A DNA stretch of 64,000 nt from JBEVJK01 sp040510195. GTDB lineage: Bacteria; Pseudomonadota; Alphaproteobacteria; Rhizobiales; Rhizobiaceae. The notes under the pieces were generated by a model. The model was not told the origin of the DNA and searched no databases. It saw only the letters and a list, made by a program, of their open reading frames with translations. Below, piece after piece: positions 52,388 through 61,603 of the stretch (position 1 is its first letter; each line of letters opens with the position of its first letter). The stretch spans positions 31,690 through 95,689 of the forward strand of contig JBEVJK010000131.1 in NCBI GenBank assembly GCA_040510195.1, read 5' to 3'. A program made the position numbers and the translations under genes.

Positions 52388-52864
52388 ATGCTCGAAACAG
52401 CGCTTTCCCCCCATGCCGAGTTGGAACCGGTGGTGTCCCAACTGGTTCGCCGCTCCGCGGAAGGGAACGCCGCCTTGATGTGCGGTGATATAGACAACTA
52501 TACAAATCTGATCCCGCATTCGACGGATTTCCTGCTCATGTCGCCGTTCGGCGGCGAGCCGACGCGAGCCGCGGACTTGACGCCGGAGCGCATCGAGTCG
52601 ATGGGCCGCTTCTTCAGGAACGGGAGCTTCGACCAGGAGCTCGTTCAAGCCTTCAGCTCCGCGGACATGGTGGTCCTGGCGGTCATCGAGCGACCGCATG
52701 TCGAGGTCGGTGGCCTCGCGGCCCAGGACTGGGCATTGCGGGTCACGCTGGTCTATCGCCGCGAGGGCGACGAATGGCGGCTGGCTCACCGGCACGCCGA
52801 CCCGCTGGCCAAGGGCGTCAGCCTGGAACAGGCAGCCGCGCTCGCCCTCGGCCGTGCCGCCTGA
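52388..52864 (+). CDS. SnoaL/DUF4440-like NTF2-fold protein
   Basis: A 158-residue NTF2-like protein starting MLETALSPHAELEPVVSQLV, with the fold-typical GDIDNYTNLIPHSTDFLLMS, VVLAVIERPHVEVGGL and DWALRVTLVYRREGDEWRLA. The final segment HRHADPLAKGVSLEQAAALA is common in ketosteroid-isomerase-like DUF4440 proteins. An AAGGAG site lies 8 bp before the ATG. It is the likely target of the divergent LysR regulator. Enzymatic role unknown. Confidence 0.82.
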   Translation: MLETALSPHAELEPVVSQLVRRSAEGNAALMCGDIDNYTNLIPHSTDFLLMSPFGGEPTRAADLTPERIESMGRFFRNGSFDQELVQAFSSADMVVLAVIERPHVEVGGLAAQDWALRVTLVYRREGDEWRLAHRHADPLAKGVSLEQAAALALGRAA

Positions 52865-52883
52865 GAACAAAGGAGGTTGGGCC

Positions 52884-53558
52884 TCAGCGCTGTTTTTCGG
52901 CCTGGAGCCTGCGCTCCAGGTAGCCGACCAGCCGAACCATCGGCCACAGGAAGATGACGTAGATGATCGCGGCACCGATCAGCGGCGAGGGATTGGCATA
53001 GAGAGCCTGGGCATCGTTGGCCTCCTTCAGAAGCTCGGGGAGGGCGACGGTGGATGCGAGCGACGTGTCCTTGAACATTGACACGCAGTTGCTGGTCGTC
53101 GGTGGGATCACCACCCGCACCGCCTGCGGCAGGACCACTTTGCGGAGCGTGAGGAGGAAGGGCAGGCCGAGGGCCTGCGCCGCCTCGAACTGCCCCTTGG
53201 GGATGCTCTCGATCCCCGAGCGGAAGACCTCGGCCGAATAGGCGGCGAGCACGATCGTGAAGGCGGTGACGGCCGAAGCCCAGGACGACAGCCGAATGCC
53301 CAGGAAGGGCAAGGCATAGTAGATGAGGATGAGGACGACCAGCATCGGCATGGCGCGAAATATGTCGATGTAGATCACCGCGAGATAGCGGATCGCCTTC
53401 GGCGCGTAGAGGCGCACGATGCTGATCAACAGCCCGGTCGGGACGCCGATGCCGATGGCCATCAGGCCGAGCAGGAGCGTGTTGACAAAGCCGCGCAACA
53501 AGGCGGGCAGGGCGGACCACAGGACCTCTGCGTTGAAGAAGGTTTCGATCAGGGACAT
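52884..53558 (-). CDS. polar amino-acid ABC transporter permease
   Basis: A 224-residue permease of the HisM/QM type with about five membrane helices: LLRGFVNTLLLGLMAIGIGV at the N-terminus, the proline-containing VYIDIFRAMPMLVVLILIYY-like segment, and the EAA loop GQFEAAQALGLPFLLTLRKV, followed by LPQAVRVVIPPTTSN. It is downstream of a matching binding protein (86-bp gap). No second permease or ATPase is encoded nearby, so the transporter must borrow an ATPase or work as a homodimeric permease. Confidence 0.9.
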   Translation of the reverse strand: MSLIETFFNAEVLWSALPALLRGFVNTLLLGLMAIGIGVPTGLLISIVRLYAPKAIRYLAVIYIDIFRAMPMLVVLILIYYALPFLGIRLSSWASAVTAFTIVLAAYSAEVFRSGIESIPKGQFEAAQALGLPFLLTLRKVVLPQAVRVVIPPTTSNCVSMFKDTSLASTVALPELLKEANDAQALYANPSPLIGAAIIYVIFLWPMVRLVGYLERRLQAEKQR

Positions 53559-53644
53559 CTTCGTCCTCGACTGGCTGGGGACAGGGCCGATACGAAACGT
53601 GCCGGCGCTGGGCCGGCACGGGGTCACGCTGCAGAAGGAGGCCC

Positions 53645-54439
53645 TCAGGCCTTGGGCATGCTGGCCTCGGTGACCGTCGAGGAGCCTTCGGGCGCCTTGG
53701 TCCCGAACCACTTCTCGTGGATCTTCTGCATGGTGCCGTCCTTCTTCATCTCGGTCAGCGCGTCGTTGATCTTGCCGAGCATGGGGTGATCCTTGGTCAT
53801 CATCAGGCCGTACTGCTCACCCGTCTTGATGGGCTCCCGGACCTCCAACCCCTTCATCTTGGTGAAGGCATATTGCATCCCCGGGATGTCGCTGATCACG
53901 GCATCGACCCGGCCCGCGGTAAGGTCGAGGAGCACATCCTGCTGAGTGTTGTAGCCCTTGACCTCGGTAAACCCTGCCTCAGCCTGATGCTCCTTGGCCC
54001 AGGTCTCGCCCGTCGAGCCCGACAGCACGCCGACAATCTTGCCCTTCAGGTCCTTCAAGCCCTTGATGTCGCTCTCTTTCTTGACTGCGACGCCCATGTC
54101 GGCGTCGTAGTAGGGCTGGGTGAAGGACTGCGACTTCAAGCGCTCCGGCGTGATGGTGATGGACGAGATCGCGACGTCGATGCGGCCCGAGCTCGTGGCG
54201 GCGAACAGCGGCTGGAAGTCGTAGCCGGCGATGCTGACGTCCATGCCGGCGCGCTTCGCCGCCTCGGTGACGATATCGACTTCGAAGCCTTCGAAATTGC
54301 CGCTCTCGGCCTTGAACTCGAAGGGCGGATTGTTGGGGTAGGAGCCGACGTTCAAGTTCTGCTGCGCGATGGCGATAGACGGGCCGGCGGCAAGGCCGAT
54401 GGCTGCGGCGACAATCAGGAGGCGACGGTTGACATTCAT
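53645..54439 (-). CDS. polar amino-acid ABC transporter substrate-binding protein
   Basis: A 264-residue periplasmic protein with a signal peptide (LLIVAAAIGLAAGPSIAIAQ, cleaved about residue 25). The mature N-terminus NLNVGSYPNNPPFEFKAESG and GFEVDIVTEAAKRAGM fit family-3 binding proteins. ISSITITPERLKSQSFTQPY and VGVLSGSTGETWAKEH are typical domain segments. Ligand unknown. It lies downstream of the aminotransferase (77-bp gap) in a probable operon aldolase-aminotransferase-binding protein-permease. Confidence 0.9.
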   Translation of the reverse strand: MNVNRRLLIVAAAIGLAAGPSIAIAQQNLNVGSYPNNPPFEFKAESGNFEGFEVDIVTEAAKRAGMDVSIAGYDFQPLFAATSSGRIDVAISSITITPERLKSQSFTQPYYDADMGVAVKKESDIKGLKDLKGKIVGVLSGSTGETWAKEHQAEAGFTEVKGYNTQQDVLLDLTAGRVDAVISDIPGMQYAFTKMKGLEVREPIKTGEQYGLMMTKDHPMLGKINDALTEMKKDGTMQKIHEKWFGTKAPEGSSTVTEASMPKA

Positions 54440-54516
54440 GTTCGTTCCCTCTGGTTCGTTGGCCGGACGGGTTCATCCCGCACGGCATTGCTTGCCGCCT
54501 CGCCACTCGCGAAGCG

Positions 54517-55713
54517 TCAAATCCTCACGTCGAGCATGCGATCGACCGCCGCCTCGACCTGCTCGGCGCTGCGGCAGACGCACATGCGCAAGAACCTCGC
54601 CGCCGCGCTTCCGAACAGGTCGCCGGGTGCCAGGCCGACATGCGCCTGCTCCAGAATGCGCGCGCAGGCCTGCCGGGCGTCTGCCTCGCCGGCGAACGCA
54701 AAGAAAGCGTACATGCCGCCGCGCGGCTTGGCCGGCAGCACGATGCCGGGCACCTGCGGGAGCTTCTCATAGGCGATGTCGAGCCCCGTGCGGATGCGCT
54801 GCCTGATCTCCGCAACCAGCGGCTCGCCCTCCAGGAGGGCTGCGGTGGCGCCCGCCTGCATCGCCCCGGCGGTGCCGCTGTTGACGTATTGCGTCATCGC
54901 TCCCAGCTGGTCGGCGACGCCGGACGGATGGGTGAGCCAGCCGACACGCCACCCGGTCATCGCCCACGCCTTGGAGAAGCTGTTGACGGAAAGCACCCGG
55001 TCGCCATCCTCGGCGACCTGAAGGATGGACGGGGCGACGTCGCCGTCGAAATAGAGGCGGCCATAGACCTCGTCCGAGACGATCCAGACGCCGGTGCGAC
55101 GGCTGAACTCGAGCAGCGCGGCCATTTCCTCGCGCGTGGCGGTCCAGCCGGTCGGATTGGAGGGCGTGGAGAGAAAGATGGCCCGGGTGCGGGCGTCGCA
55201 GGTCGCGAACAGGCGGTCGAGGTCCAGCCGCCAGTCGCCGTCAAAGTCGAGCGCAAGGGGGCGCGGCTCTCCGCCGATCAGGTGGATGGCGTTGTGGATG
55301 TTGGGCCATTGCGGCGCGACATAGACGACATTGGTGCCGAGATCGACCAGCAGCTCCAGCGCCAAATAGAGACCTTGCATGCCTCCCGGCGTCACCGTCG
55401 TTCGTTCGATGGCGATCGGCTGGCCGTGCAGCCGGGTCTGGTACTCGGACAGCGCGGCGGTGAGGGGGCCATAGCCGCGCATGTCGGGGATGTAGAACGT
55501 CAGGCCGTCGTCGAGCGCTGCCTTGGCGGCGTCGCGGATGAAGGCGGGGGTCACGACATCCCCTTCGCCATACCAGAGGGCGATCACGTCGCCGAGCTCC
55601 CGGGCCCGCATGGCGAGGTTGGCGATGGTCTCGGTGTGAAGGTCGCGGACTTGCGCGCGAATGCCTTCGAATGCGTAGCGCGCCTTGGTCACGGATGTCG
55701 ACTGAGGCGGCAT
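54517..55713 (-). CDS. PLP-dependent class I/II aminotransferase
   Basis: A 398-residue fold-type-I enzyme. Motifs: TVTPGGMQGLYLALELLVDL, LSTPSNPTGWTATREEM, IVSDEVYGRLYF, Schiff-base Lys in NSFSKAWAMTGWRVGWLTHP, and C-terminal RFLRMCVCRS, where the substrate-carboxylate Arg is expected. It is paralogous to the aminotransferase at 36777-37970 but divergent. ATG 55713 is used; 40 upstream codons lie in promoter sequence. It probably transaminates the amino acid taken up by the downstream ABC genes. Confidence 0.9.
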   Translation of the reverse strand: MPPQSTSVTKARYAFEGIRAQVRDLHTETIANLAMRARELGDVIALWYGEGDVVTPAFIRDAAKAALDDGLTFYIPDMRGYGPLTAALSEYQTRLHGQPIAIERTTVTPGGMQGLYLALELLVDLGTNVVYVAPQWPNIHNAIHLIGGEPRPLALDFDGDWRLDLDRLFATCDARTRAIFLSTPSNPTGWTATREEMAALLEFSRRTGVWIVSDEVYGRLYFDGDVAPSILQVAEDGDRVLSVNSFSKAWAMTGWRVGWLTHPSGVADQLGAMTQYVNSGTAGAMQAGATAALLEGEPLVAEIRQRIRTGLDIAYEKLPQVPGIVLPAKPRGGMYAFFAFAGEADARQACARILEQAHVGLAPGDLFGSAAARFLRMCVCRSAEQVEAAVDRMLDVRI

Positions 55714-55842
55714 GAACGACAAGAGCGGCACCCTCCGGGCGCGAGGGGGAGAGCTGAGTGTCGCTGACGAGCTGCCATCCCTCGAAGACCAACCAAGATC
55801 AAGAATGATTATCCGAAGCGACGCGCTTTGCAAGGCAAAAGT

Positions 55843-55854
55843 TTTAAGCTTAAA
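55843..55854. promoter_or_regulatory. 12-bp palindrome upstream of the aminotransferase
   Basis: TTTAAGCTTAAA is a perfect palindrome in the 161-bp gap between the HpcH aldolase stop and the aminotransferase start. A near copy (TTTAAGCTTAAC, 51227-51238) occurs between the small lipoprotein and LysR genes. It could be an operator, but AT-rich palindromes arise easily by chance. Confidence 0.25.
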
Positions 55855-55874
55855 GATTTGTGGGCGGATGCCCG

Positions 55875-56642
55875 TCAGGACGTTTCAGGGCCGTCGCGGG
55901 CGGCCTTGAACGCCGACGCCGCGGCGCCGCCGAGGAACATGGCGTCGCTGGAGAGGATCACCAGGCTGATGCCGCTGCCGAGCCATCGCCTGGCGTCTTC
56001 CGGCGTCGCGCAGAAGATGCCGACCGGTCTGTCGGCGGCGCGGGCCGCGGCGATCACCGTCCCGATGGCCTCGCCGAGCCTGGCCGCGCCGTCGGCGCCG
56101 AGCGCGCCGATCGATACGGAGAGGTCACCCGGGCCGATGAAGACGAGGTCGATCCCTTCCGTCCCCGCGATGGCGGCGGCATTTGCCAGGCCTTCGGCCG
56201 TCTCGATCTGCACGGCCGCCAAAGTGCGGTCATTGGCGACGGCCAGGTGGTCGAAGATGCGGTAGCCGTAGCCGGCCGCGCGGCCTGGCCCGACGCCGCG
56301 CTCGCCGGCCGGCGGGTAGCGGATCGCCTTCACGGCTGCGGCAGCCTGGGCGGCCGTCGACACGCGGGGCACGAGAACGCCGGCGGCGCCGCCGTCGAGC
56401 GCGGCGGCGATCGGCTCCGGCGCGTGGCCGGGCACTCGGACGATCGCCGGCACCCTGTGGCAGTCCGCCGCCCGCAGCATCGTCTCGACGGTGTCCCGAC
56501 CCATCTGGGAATGCTCCCAGTCGATGCACAGGAAGTCCGGACCGGCCAGCGCCAGCACTTCGACGCCGACCGGGTGAGGTATCGCGGCGAAGGCGCCGAC
56601 GAGCATCTCGCGGTCGAGGCAGCGGTGGCGGAATTCTTTCAT
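55875..56642 (-). CDS. HpcH/HpaI-family aldolase
   Basis: A 255-residue class II pyruvate aldolase. Motifs: MLVGAFAAIPHPVGVEVLAL, FLCIDWEHSQMGRDTVET, VQIETAEGLANAAAIAGT and IDLVFIGPGDLSVSIG, where Glu and Asp bind the metal. The family cleaves 2-keto-4-hydroxy acids into pyruvate (or its homologue) plus an aldehyde. It precedes the aminotransferase by 161 bp on the same strand, suggesting a transamination-then-aldol-cleavage route. Substrate unknown. Confidence 0.88.
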   Translation of the reverse strand: MKEFRHRCLDREMLVGAFAAIPHPVGVEVLALAGPDFLCIDWEHSQMGRDTVETMLRAADCHRVPAIVRVPGHAPEPIAAALDGGAAGVLVPRVSTAAQAAAAVKAIRYPPAGERGVGPGRAAGYGYRIFDHLAVANDRTLAAVQIETAEGLANAAAIAGTEGIDLVFIGPGDLSVSIGALGADGAARLGEAIGTVIAAARAADRPVGIFCATPEDARRWLGSGISLVILSSDAMFLGGAAASAFKAARDGPETS

Positions 56643-56746
56643 CGGAACGCGTCCCTCCGGCGGGCGCCACCTTAGCACGCTGCTATTTCATGCTTGAAAT
56701 AAATTCCGGTCCTCGTAGCGTGCGGAAACCTGGAGGAGCCTCCCGC

Positions 56747-57835
56747 ATGAAACCCCATCCGCTCAAGGGACCGAACCGGCTGAAGCTCGGGGTCTTCTCG
56801 ACCAATGCAGATGGCGGCCTGGCCATCACCGACGTGCCGGAGCGCTGGCAGGCGCACTGGGCGGACAATCTGACCGCCGCGCAGATCGCCGACCGGGCGG
56901 GCCTCGAATTCTTTCTGCCGATCGCGCGCTGGAGGGGCTTCGGCGGCAAGAACCGGGTGCGCGAATGGTCGTTCGAGACGTTCACCTGGGCGGCGGGCCT
57001 TGCCACCGCCACCGAGCGGATCGGGCTTTTCATGACCGTGCATGTGCCGCTCGTGCACCCGCTCTATGCGGCGAAGGCGCTGGCGACGGTCGACCACATC
57101 AGCCATGGCCGCGCCGGGCTCAACATCGTCTGCGGCTGGAACCCCAAGGAATTCGGCATGTTCGGCACGCCGCTGGTGGAAAAGGGCTACGACCAGGCCG
57201 CCGAATGGCTGGATATCCTGGAAAAGCTCTACGCAGCCGACGAGCCGTTCGACCACGAGGGAACCTACTATCGCATGGCTGAGGCCGTCAGCCGGCCGGC
57301 CGGCCTGCAGGCGCCGCGCCCGGTGACGATGAACGCCGCGTTCGGAGATCCGGGCCGCACATTCGCTGCGGCCAAGTGCGACTACCTCTTCACCACCTTC
57401 TCCGAACTCGAGGACGCCGGTCGGCATGTGGCGGACATCGGAGCGAGGGCCGCCGCCAATGGCCGCGAGGTGGGCTGCTATACCGTCGCGCATGTGGTGT
57501 GCCGGCCCACGGATGCCGAGGCGAGAGCCTATTACGAGCGCTATGCGGTGAGCATGGCCGATCATGAGGCGGTCGATGCGCACATGGCGGGCAAGAAGGA
57601 ATTCTCGCAGTCGCACGACCCGCACGCCTACGACGTCTACCGCCAGCGCTTCGCCGGCGGGGCGGGCACCTACCCGCTGGTCGGCTCGCCCGAGACGATC
57701 GCCGAGACGATGATGGCGATCGCCGGCAAAGGCTATGAAGGGATTGCGCTGTCCTTCGTGAACTACACGCAGGAGCTGCCCTATTTCTGCGACACGGTGC
57801 TGCCGATCCTCGCGCGGGCCGGCTATCGCAGCTAG
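56747..57835 (+). CDS. LLM-class flavin-dependent monooxygenase
   Basis: A 362-residue luciferase-like protein. It starts MKPHPLKGPNRLKLGVFSTN and has LEFFLPIARWRGFGGKNRVR, LATATERIGLFMTVHVPLVH, VDHISHGRAGLNIVCGWNPK and QAPRPVTMNAAFGDPGRTFA. The layout is like RutA/SfnG-type FMNH2-dependent monooxygenases, which cleave pyrimidines or sulfones. A flavin reductase partner is not next door. The site GGAGGAG precedes ATG 56747. It is convergent with, and overlaps by 4 bp, the cysteine-desulfurase-like gene. Confidence 0.88.
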   Translation: MKPHPLKGPNRLKLGVFSTNADGGLAITDVPERWQAHWADNLTAAQIADRAGLEFFLPIARWRGFGGKNRVREWSFETFTWAAGLATATERIGLFMTVHVPLVHPLYAAKALATVDHISHGRAGLNIVCGWNPKEFGMFGTPLVEKGYDQAAEWLDILEKLYAADEPFDHEGTYYRMAEAVSRPAGLQAPRPVTMNAAFGDPGRTFAAAKCDYLFTTFSELEDAGRHVADIGARAAANGREVGCYTVAHVVCRPTDAEARAYYERYAVSMADHEAVDAHMAGKKEFSQSHDPHAYDVYRQRFAGGAGTYPLVGSPETIAETMMAIAGKGYEGIALSFVNYTQELPYFCDTVLPILARAGYRS

Positions 57836-59124
57836 CTTCGCGCCGTCGCGCCGTGCCGCGCCAGGATCTCGCCGAGCACGCGGTCGAAGCGGTCGATCTC
57901 CGCCATCGTGTTGTAGTGCACCAGGGAAACCCTGACGGCGCCGGTTTCCATCGACAGCCCAAGTCGAGCCATCAGGCGCGGCGAGAACATGTGCCCGTCG
58001 CGGAGCCCGATCTCGGCCTTGCCCATCTCCTCGGCCAAGATCTGCGGCGTGATGCCGGGGATGTTGAAGCAGAAGGTGGGCACCCGCTGGGCGAGCCTCG
58101 ACTCGTCCGAGACGCCATAGATCACCGCCCCATGGCTCTTCAGCACGGCCAGCATGCGGCGCCCGAGCGTCGTCTCGTAGTCGCGGATGGCCGCCATCGC
58201 GCTGGCCAGGGCCTCGCGCCGCCCATTGGCACCGCCGGGAAGGAAACGACGGCCGAGATCCTCGAGGTAGCGAACCGCCGCGTCCATGCCGGCGACGTTC
58301 TCGTAGCAGAACGTGCCGACCTCGATCTTGTAGGGAGGAACGTCGGGGATGAAGTCTTCCTTGAAGGTCGGCAGCCGCTTGAGGGCGTCGTAGCGGCCCC
58401 ACAGGAAGCCCATGTGCGGCGAGAAGTTCTTGTAGCCCGAGCAGACCAGGTAGTCGCATTGCCATTGCTGCACGTCGATCAGCGCGTGCGGGCCGTAGTG
58501 GACGCAGTCGAGGAACACTTCGGCCCCGACCGCGCGCGCCAGCCGGCCGACGCTCGCCACGTCGACCATGGTGCCGATCGAATGGGCAGTGACGGTGCAG
58601 GCGACGATGCGGGTGCGCTCGTTGAGCAGAGGCTCGAGGTCCTCGACATGCAGCTCGCCGTCGTCCCGCATCCGCCACCAGACGATCCTGGCGCCTTCGA
58701 GGGCGAGCCAGGCGGCGATGTTGGCATCGTGGTCCATGTCGGTGATGACGATCTCGTTGCGCTCGCCGAGCAAGCTGCCGATCCCGACGCTGACCAGGCG
58801 GATGAACGAAGTGGCGTTCATGCCGAAGGAAATCTCCTCCGGCCGGTAGGCGTTGACGAGCATCGCCACGCTCTCGCGCGCCGCCTCGATGCTGCGGTCG
58901 ACACCCTGGCTGTGCCGGTACTTCGCCATGCGCTGCACGTTGAACTCGACCAGGTGGTTGGCGACGGCGTCGACCACCGCCTGGGGAACCTGGGCGCCGC
59001 CCGCATTGTCGAGGAAAATGAAGTCGCCGGCGTTGCGGAGCGCGGGGAACATGGCGCGGATGTCGTCGACGGGAAAGTCAATCCGCCCGGCTTGCGGAGG
59101 GTTGGTCTTCGGATGATGGTTCAC
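57832..59124 (-). CDS. cysteine-desulfurase-like PLP enzyme (aminotransferase class V)
   Basis: A 430-residue fold-type-I enzyme of class V. Segments: FIFLDNAGGAQVPQAVVDAV, EISFGMNATSFIRLVSVGIG, VITDMDHDANIAAWLALEGA, VTAHSIGTMVDVASVGRLAR, and the PLP lysine in VCSGYKNFSPHMGFLWGRYD. It fits the VC1184-type cysteine-desulfurase-like family (TIGR01976), from memory. Actual substrate unknown; a role with the nearby sulfur/nitrogen monooxygenase is speculation. ATG 59124 opens the frame; the Liv-type binding protein is upstream on the same strand. Confidence 0.87.
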   Translation of the reverse strand: MNHHPKTNPPQAGRIDFPVDDIRAMFPALRNAGDFIFLDNAGGAQVPQAVVDAVANHLVEFNVQRMAKYRHSQGVDRSIEAARESVAMLVNAYRPEEISFGMNATSFIRLVSVGIGSLLGERNEIVITDMDHDANIAAWLALEGARIVWWRMRDDGELHVEDLEPLLNERTRIVACTVTAHSIGTMVDVASVGRLARAVGAEVFLDCVHYGPHALIDVQQWQCDYLVCSGYKNFSPHMGFLWGRYDALKRLPTFKEDFIPDVPPYKIEVGTFCYENVAGMDAAVRYLEDLGRRFLPGGANGRREALASAMAAIRDYETTLGRRMLAVLKSHGAVIYGVSDESRLAQRVPTFCFNIPGITPQILAEEMGKAEIGLRDGHMFSPRLMARLGLSMETGAVRVSLVHYNTMAEIDRFDRVLGEILARHGATARS

Positions 59125-59203
59125 GCGCGTCTCCAGGCGGGGTCGGGTTGATCGCGATGCCAGCCGGGAAGCCTGGACGGCAGCCCGGCTGGCATCGGTT
59201 CGG

Positions 59204-60469
59204 TCACTTCGCGAGCTCTGCCTTGATCTTGTCCACGTCGGCCGCGCTCATCTCGCCGACGGTCGTCACCTGGCCATCCTTGATGCGCCACAGGCGGAAC
59301 GGGCCCGTGATGTCGCCATACTGGTCGAAGGTGACCGGCCCGATGACGCCCTCATACTTGATCGGCTTGCCTTCCTTGATGAGGGCCAGCGCCTTGGCGA
59401 ACTCGTCCTTGCCGGCGAAGATCGGCTCGCCGCCCTCGGCGACCACTTCGGGGATCGCCTTCTTGATGGCCGCGGCGTCGCCCTTGCCGGCCTTGGCGGC
59501 GGCCAGCGCGACGATGGCGCCGGCATCGTAGGAGCGGTCGGCCGCCGGAGCGTCCGGCTTGATGCCGCCGGAGAAGGATTCGTAGTTGGCGTTGAAATAT
59601 TCGGTCGACTTGGTGGATGTCGTGCCGGACGAGGTGCCGAAGGCGTCGTTGAGATATTGGGCGCCGACCGCCTCGATGAAGTCCGACGAGTTCATGCCGT
59701 CGTTCATCAGGAACTTGGCCGGGCCGCCGCCGGAGATCCAGGCGCGCGCCACGGTGGCGCCGTCGACCGGGTAGCTGACCAGATAGAGCGCCTCCGGCTC
59801 GCCGGCCATGGCGGCGGTCGCCTCGGCGGAATAGCTGGCCTGCTTCTCGTTGTAGGGGGTCGTGGAGGTGATCGTGCCACCCAGCTTGGTGAAGGCGTCG
59901 GAGAACTCCTTCACCATGTTGACGCCGAAATCGTTGTTGACGTGGATGATGGCGAGCTTCTTGAGCCCCTGGTCGATGGCATATTTCGCCGCCGCGGTGC
60001 CCTGCAGCGCATCGGAGGTGATGGTGCGGAAGAAGACGCCGTTGGTCTTGCCCTGCTTGCCGAGCTCGGTGAGGGTCGGCGAGGAGGAAGCGGGCGACAC
60101 CTGCACGACGCCGGCCGGAGCCGTGACCGAGGTGAGGATCGGGATCGACACCGACGAGATGATGCCGCCGATGACGACGGGCACCTTGCCGATGTTGACG
60201 AGCTGGGTGGCCTGATCGACGGCGACGTTGCCCTGGCTCTGGCTGTCGCGCGTGTCGGTCACCAGCTTGCATCCGTCGACGCCGCCAGCCTCGTTGAAGT
60301 CGCGAAAGGCCATCTCGACCGATTTCGCGCCGGCCTGGCCGTAGGCGCCGGCGGGGCCGGTGAGCTCCATGACGAGGCCGATGGTGATGTCGCAATCGGC
60401 CGACAGGGCCGGCGTCGCCGACAGGCCGGCGGCGACCAGGATTGCGCTGGCTAGTGACATGCTTCTCAT
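59204..60469 (-). CDS. branched-chain-type amino-acid ABC substrate-binding protein
   Basis: A 421-residue periplasmic protein of the Liv/peripla_BP_6 family. Its signal peptide LASAILVAAGLSATPALSAD ends at about residue 24. The mature part begins CDITIGLVMELTGPAGAYGQ, then VVIGGIISSVSIPILTSVTA, LAIIHVNNDFGVNMVKEFSD and PAADRSYDAGAIVALAAAKA. ATG 60469 has an AAGGAAGGGG site. It shares its orientation with AKR, TIGR04076 and gntR genes, whereas the LivG/LivF-type ATPases are divergent, past gntR. The binding protein and ATPases are probably one transporter split across divergent units. Confidence 0.92.
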   Translation of the reverse strand: MRSMSLASAILVAAGLSATPALSADCDITIGLVMELTGPAGAYGQAGAKSVEMAFRDFNEAGGVDGCKLVTDTRDSQSQGNVAVDQATQLVNIGKVPVVIGGIISSVSIPILTSVTAPAGVVQVSPASSSPTLTELGKQGKTNGVFFRTITSDALQGTAAAKYAIDQGLKKLAIIHVNNDFGVNMVKEFSDAFTKLGGTITSTTPYNEKQASYSAEATAAMAGEPEALYLVSYPVDGATVARAWISGGGPAKFLMNDGMNSSDFIEAVGAQYLNDAFGTSSGTTSTKSTEYFNANYESFSGGIKPDAPAADRSYDAGAIVALAAAKAGKGDAAAIKKAIPEVVAEGGEPIFAGKDEFAKALALIKEGKPIKYEGVIGPVTFDQYGDITGPFRLWRIKDGQVTTVGEMSAADVDKIKAELAK

Positions 60470-60546
60470 GGCTTGGTTCCCCTTCCTTTGATCTGGGCCG
60501 TCTCCCACGGCCGCTGGTTGTCTTCCGGGCATCGGGCCCGCGCTGC

Positions 60547-61596
60547 TCAACTGGCTTGCTTGTTCAGGTTGTACTTCATGATCGATCCGTGGCGCCCGGC
60601 GCGGTCGCGCTCGAGAGCGTAGACGTCGCCGTCGAGAGCGTTGGCCTCGGAGAGGATCGCCGCCAGGTCGCGCTCGTCCTGATGGGTCAGGCGGATCGAA
60701 GCGATGGCGGCGTTGGCGCCGAGATGGGAGCGGTTCCGCGCGCCGACGATGACGGCCGCGACGCCCGGGCGCACCAGCATGGCCGCGCTGGCAATGGTCG
60801 CGATGTCGGCGCCGTGCCGCTCGGCGAGCTGTCGCAAGGTGGCCAGCAGGGCCTGGAAGAAGTCCCAGCCGCCCAGATCGTCGATGATCAGCTTGTATTT
60901 GACCAACGAGCGGTTCTCCAGGTCATGATTGGGCTCCGCCGCGCCGAGCCACCGCTCACCGAGGAACCCGCCGGCGTTGGTGCCGTAGCAGAAGATCGCG
61001 ACGCCGTGGTCGGCGCAGGCGCGGACCATCCGCTTTTCGGGGCGGCGATCGAGGAGGGAGTACTGAACCTGCATGGAGGCGAGCGGCACGCCCGCCTCGA
61101 TCATCCCCAGCATTCGATCGGTGTCGAAATTGGTGCCACCAATTTTGTGGATCTTGCCGGCGCGCTGCAGCTCGTTGAGCCAGAGCGCCGTCTGAAGCCA
61201 GCGGTCGCTCTCATAGTCCCACCAGTGGAACTGAACCAGGTCGAGCCGCTCCATGCGCAACCGCCGAAGCGACTGGTCGACGATGCGCTCGATGTCCGCC
61301 TTGGCGACGTGCGGCAGGATCGCGAGATCCGGGACGCATTTCGTGTGGACCTTGACGCGCGCCAGCGCATGATCGCCGCGAAGCTCGCGGTAGCGGGTGC
61401 GAAAGCGGCCGATCAGCTCCTCTACGCCGGTGTAGATGTCGGCGCAGTCAAAGGTGGTGATGCCGGCATCCGCAAATGCGACCATGTCGGCGACGGGGTC
61501 GTCGCTGACCATCGTGCCATGGCCGTTCGCCATCTGCCAGCCGCCGCGGATGACGCGCGAGATCTCGTAGTCTGGCGCAAGTGCGATCCTCTGCAT
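60547..61596 (-). CDS. aldo/keto reductase
   Basis: A 349-residue (beta/alpha)8 oxidoreductase. Segments: YEISRVIRGGWQMANGHGTM, FADAGITTFDCADIYTGVEE (Asp and Tyr of the catalytic set), HTKCVPDLAILP (Lys), LDLVQFHWWDYES (His), and AAVIVGARNRSHLGANAAIA at the cofactor end. It fits the class of AKRs that act on sugars or aldehydes. ATG 61596 is preferred; an ATG six codons earlier overlaps the TIGR04076 stop. Operon with gntR and TIGR04076. Confidence 0.88.
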   Translation of the reverse strand: MQRIALAPDYEISRVIRGGWQMANGHGTMVSDDPVADMVAFADAGITTFDCADIYTGVEELIGRFRTRYRELRGDHALARVKVHTKCVPDLAILPHVAKADIERIVDQSLRRLRMERLDLVQFHWWDYESDRWLQTALWLNELQRAGKIHKIGGTNFDTDRMLGMIEAGVPLASMQVQYSLLDRRPEKRMVRACADHGVAIFCYGTNAGGFLGERWLGAAEPNHDLENRSLVKYKLIIDDLGGWDFFQALLATLRQLAERHGADIATIASAAMLVRPGVAAVIVGARNRSHLGANAAIASIRLTHQDERDLAAILSEANALDGDVYALERDRAGRHGSIMKYNLNKQAS

Positions 61597-61603
61597 GCCG
61601 GCC

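Noticed and set aside
56672..58678. 668-residue minus-strand frame opposite the LLM monooxygenase
   Set aside because: It is a shadow; the plus-strand enzyme has convincing family motifs and a ribosome site.
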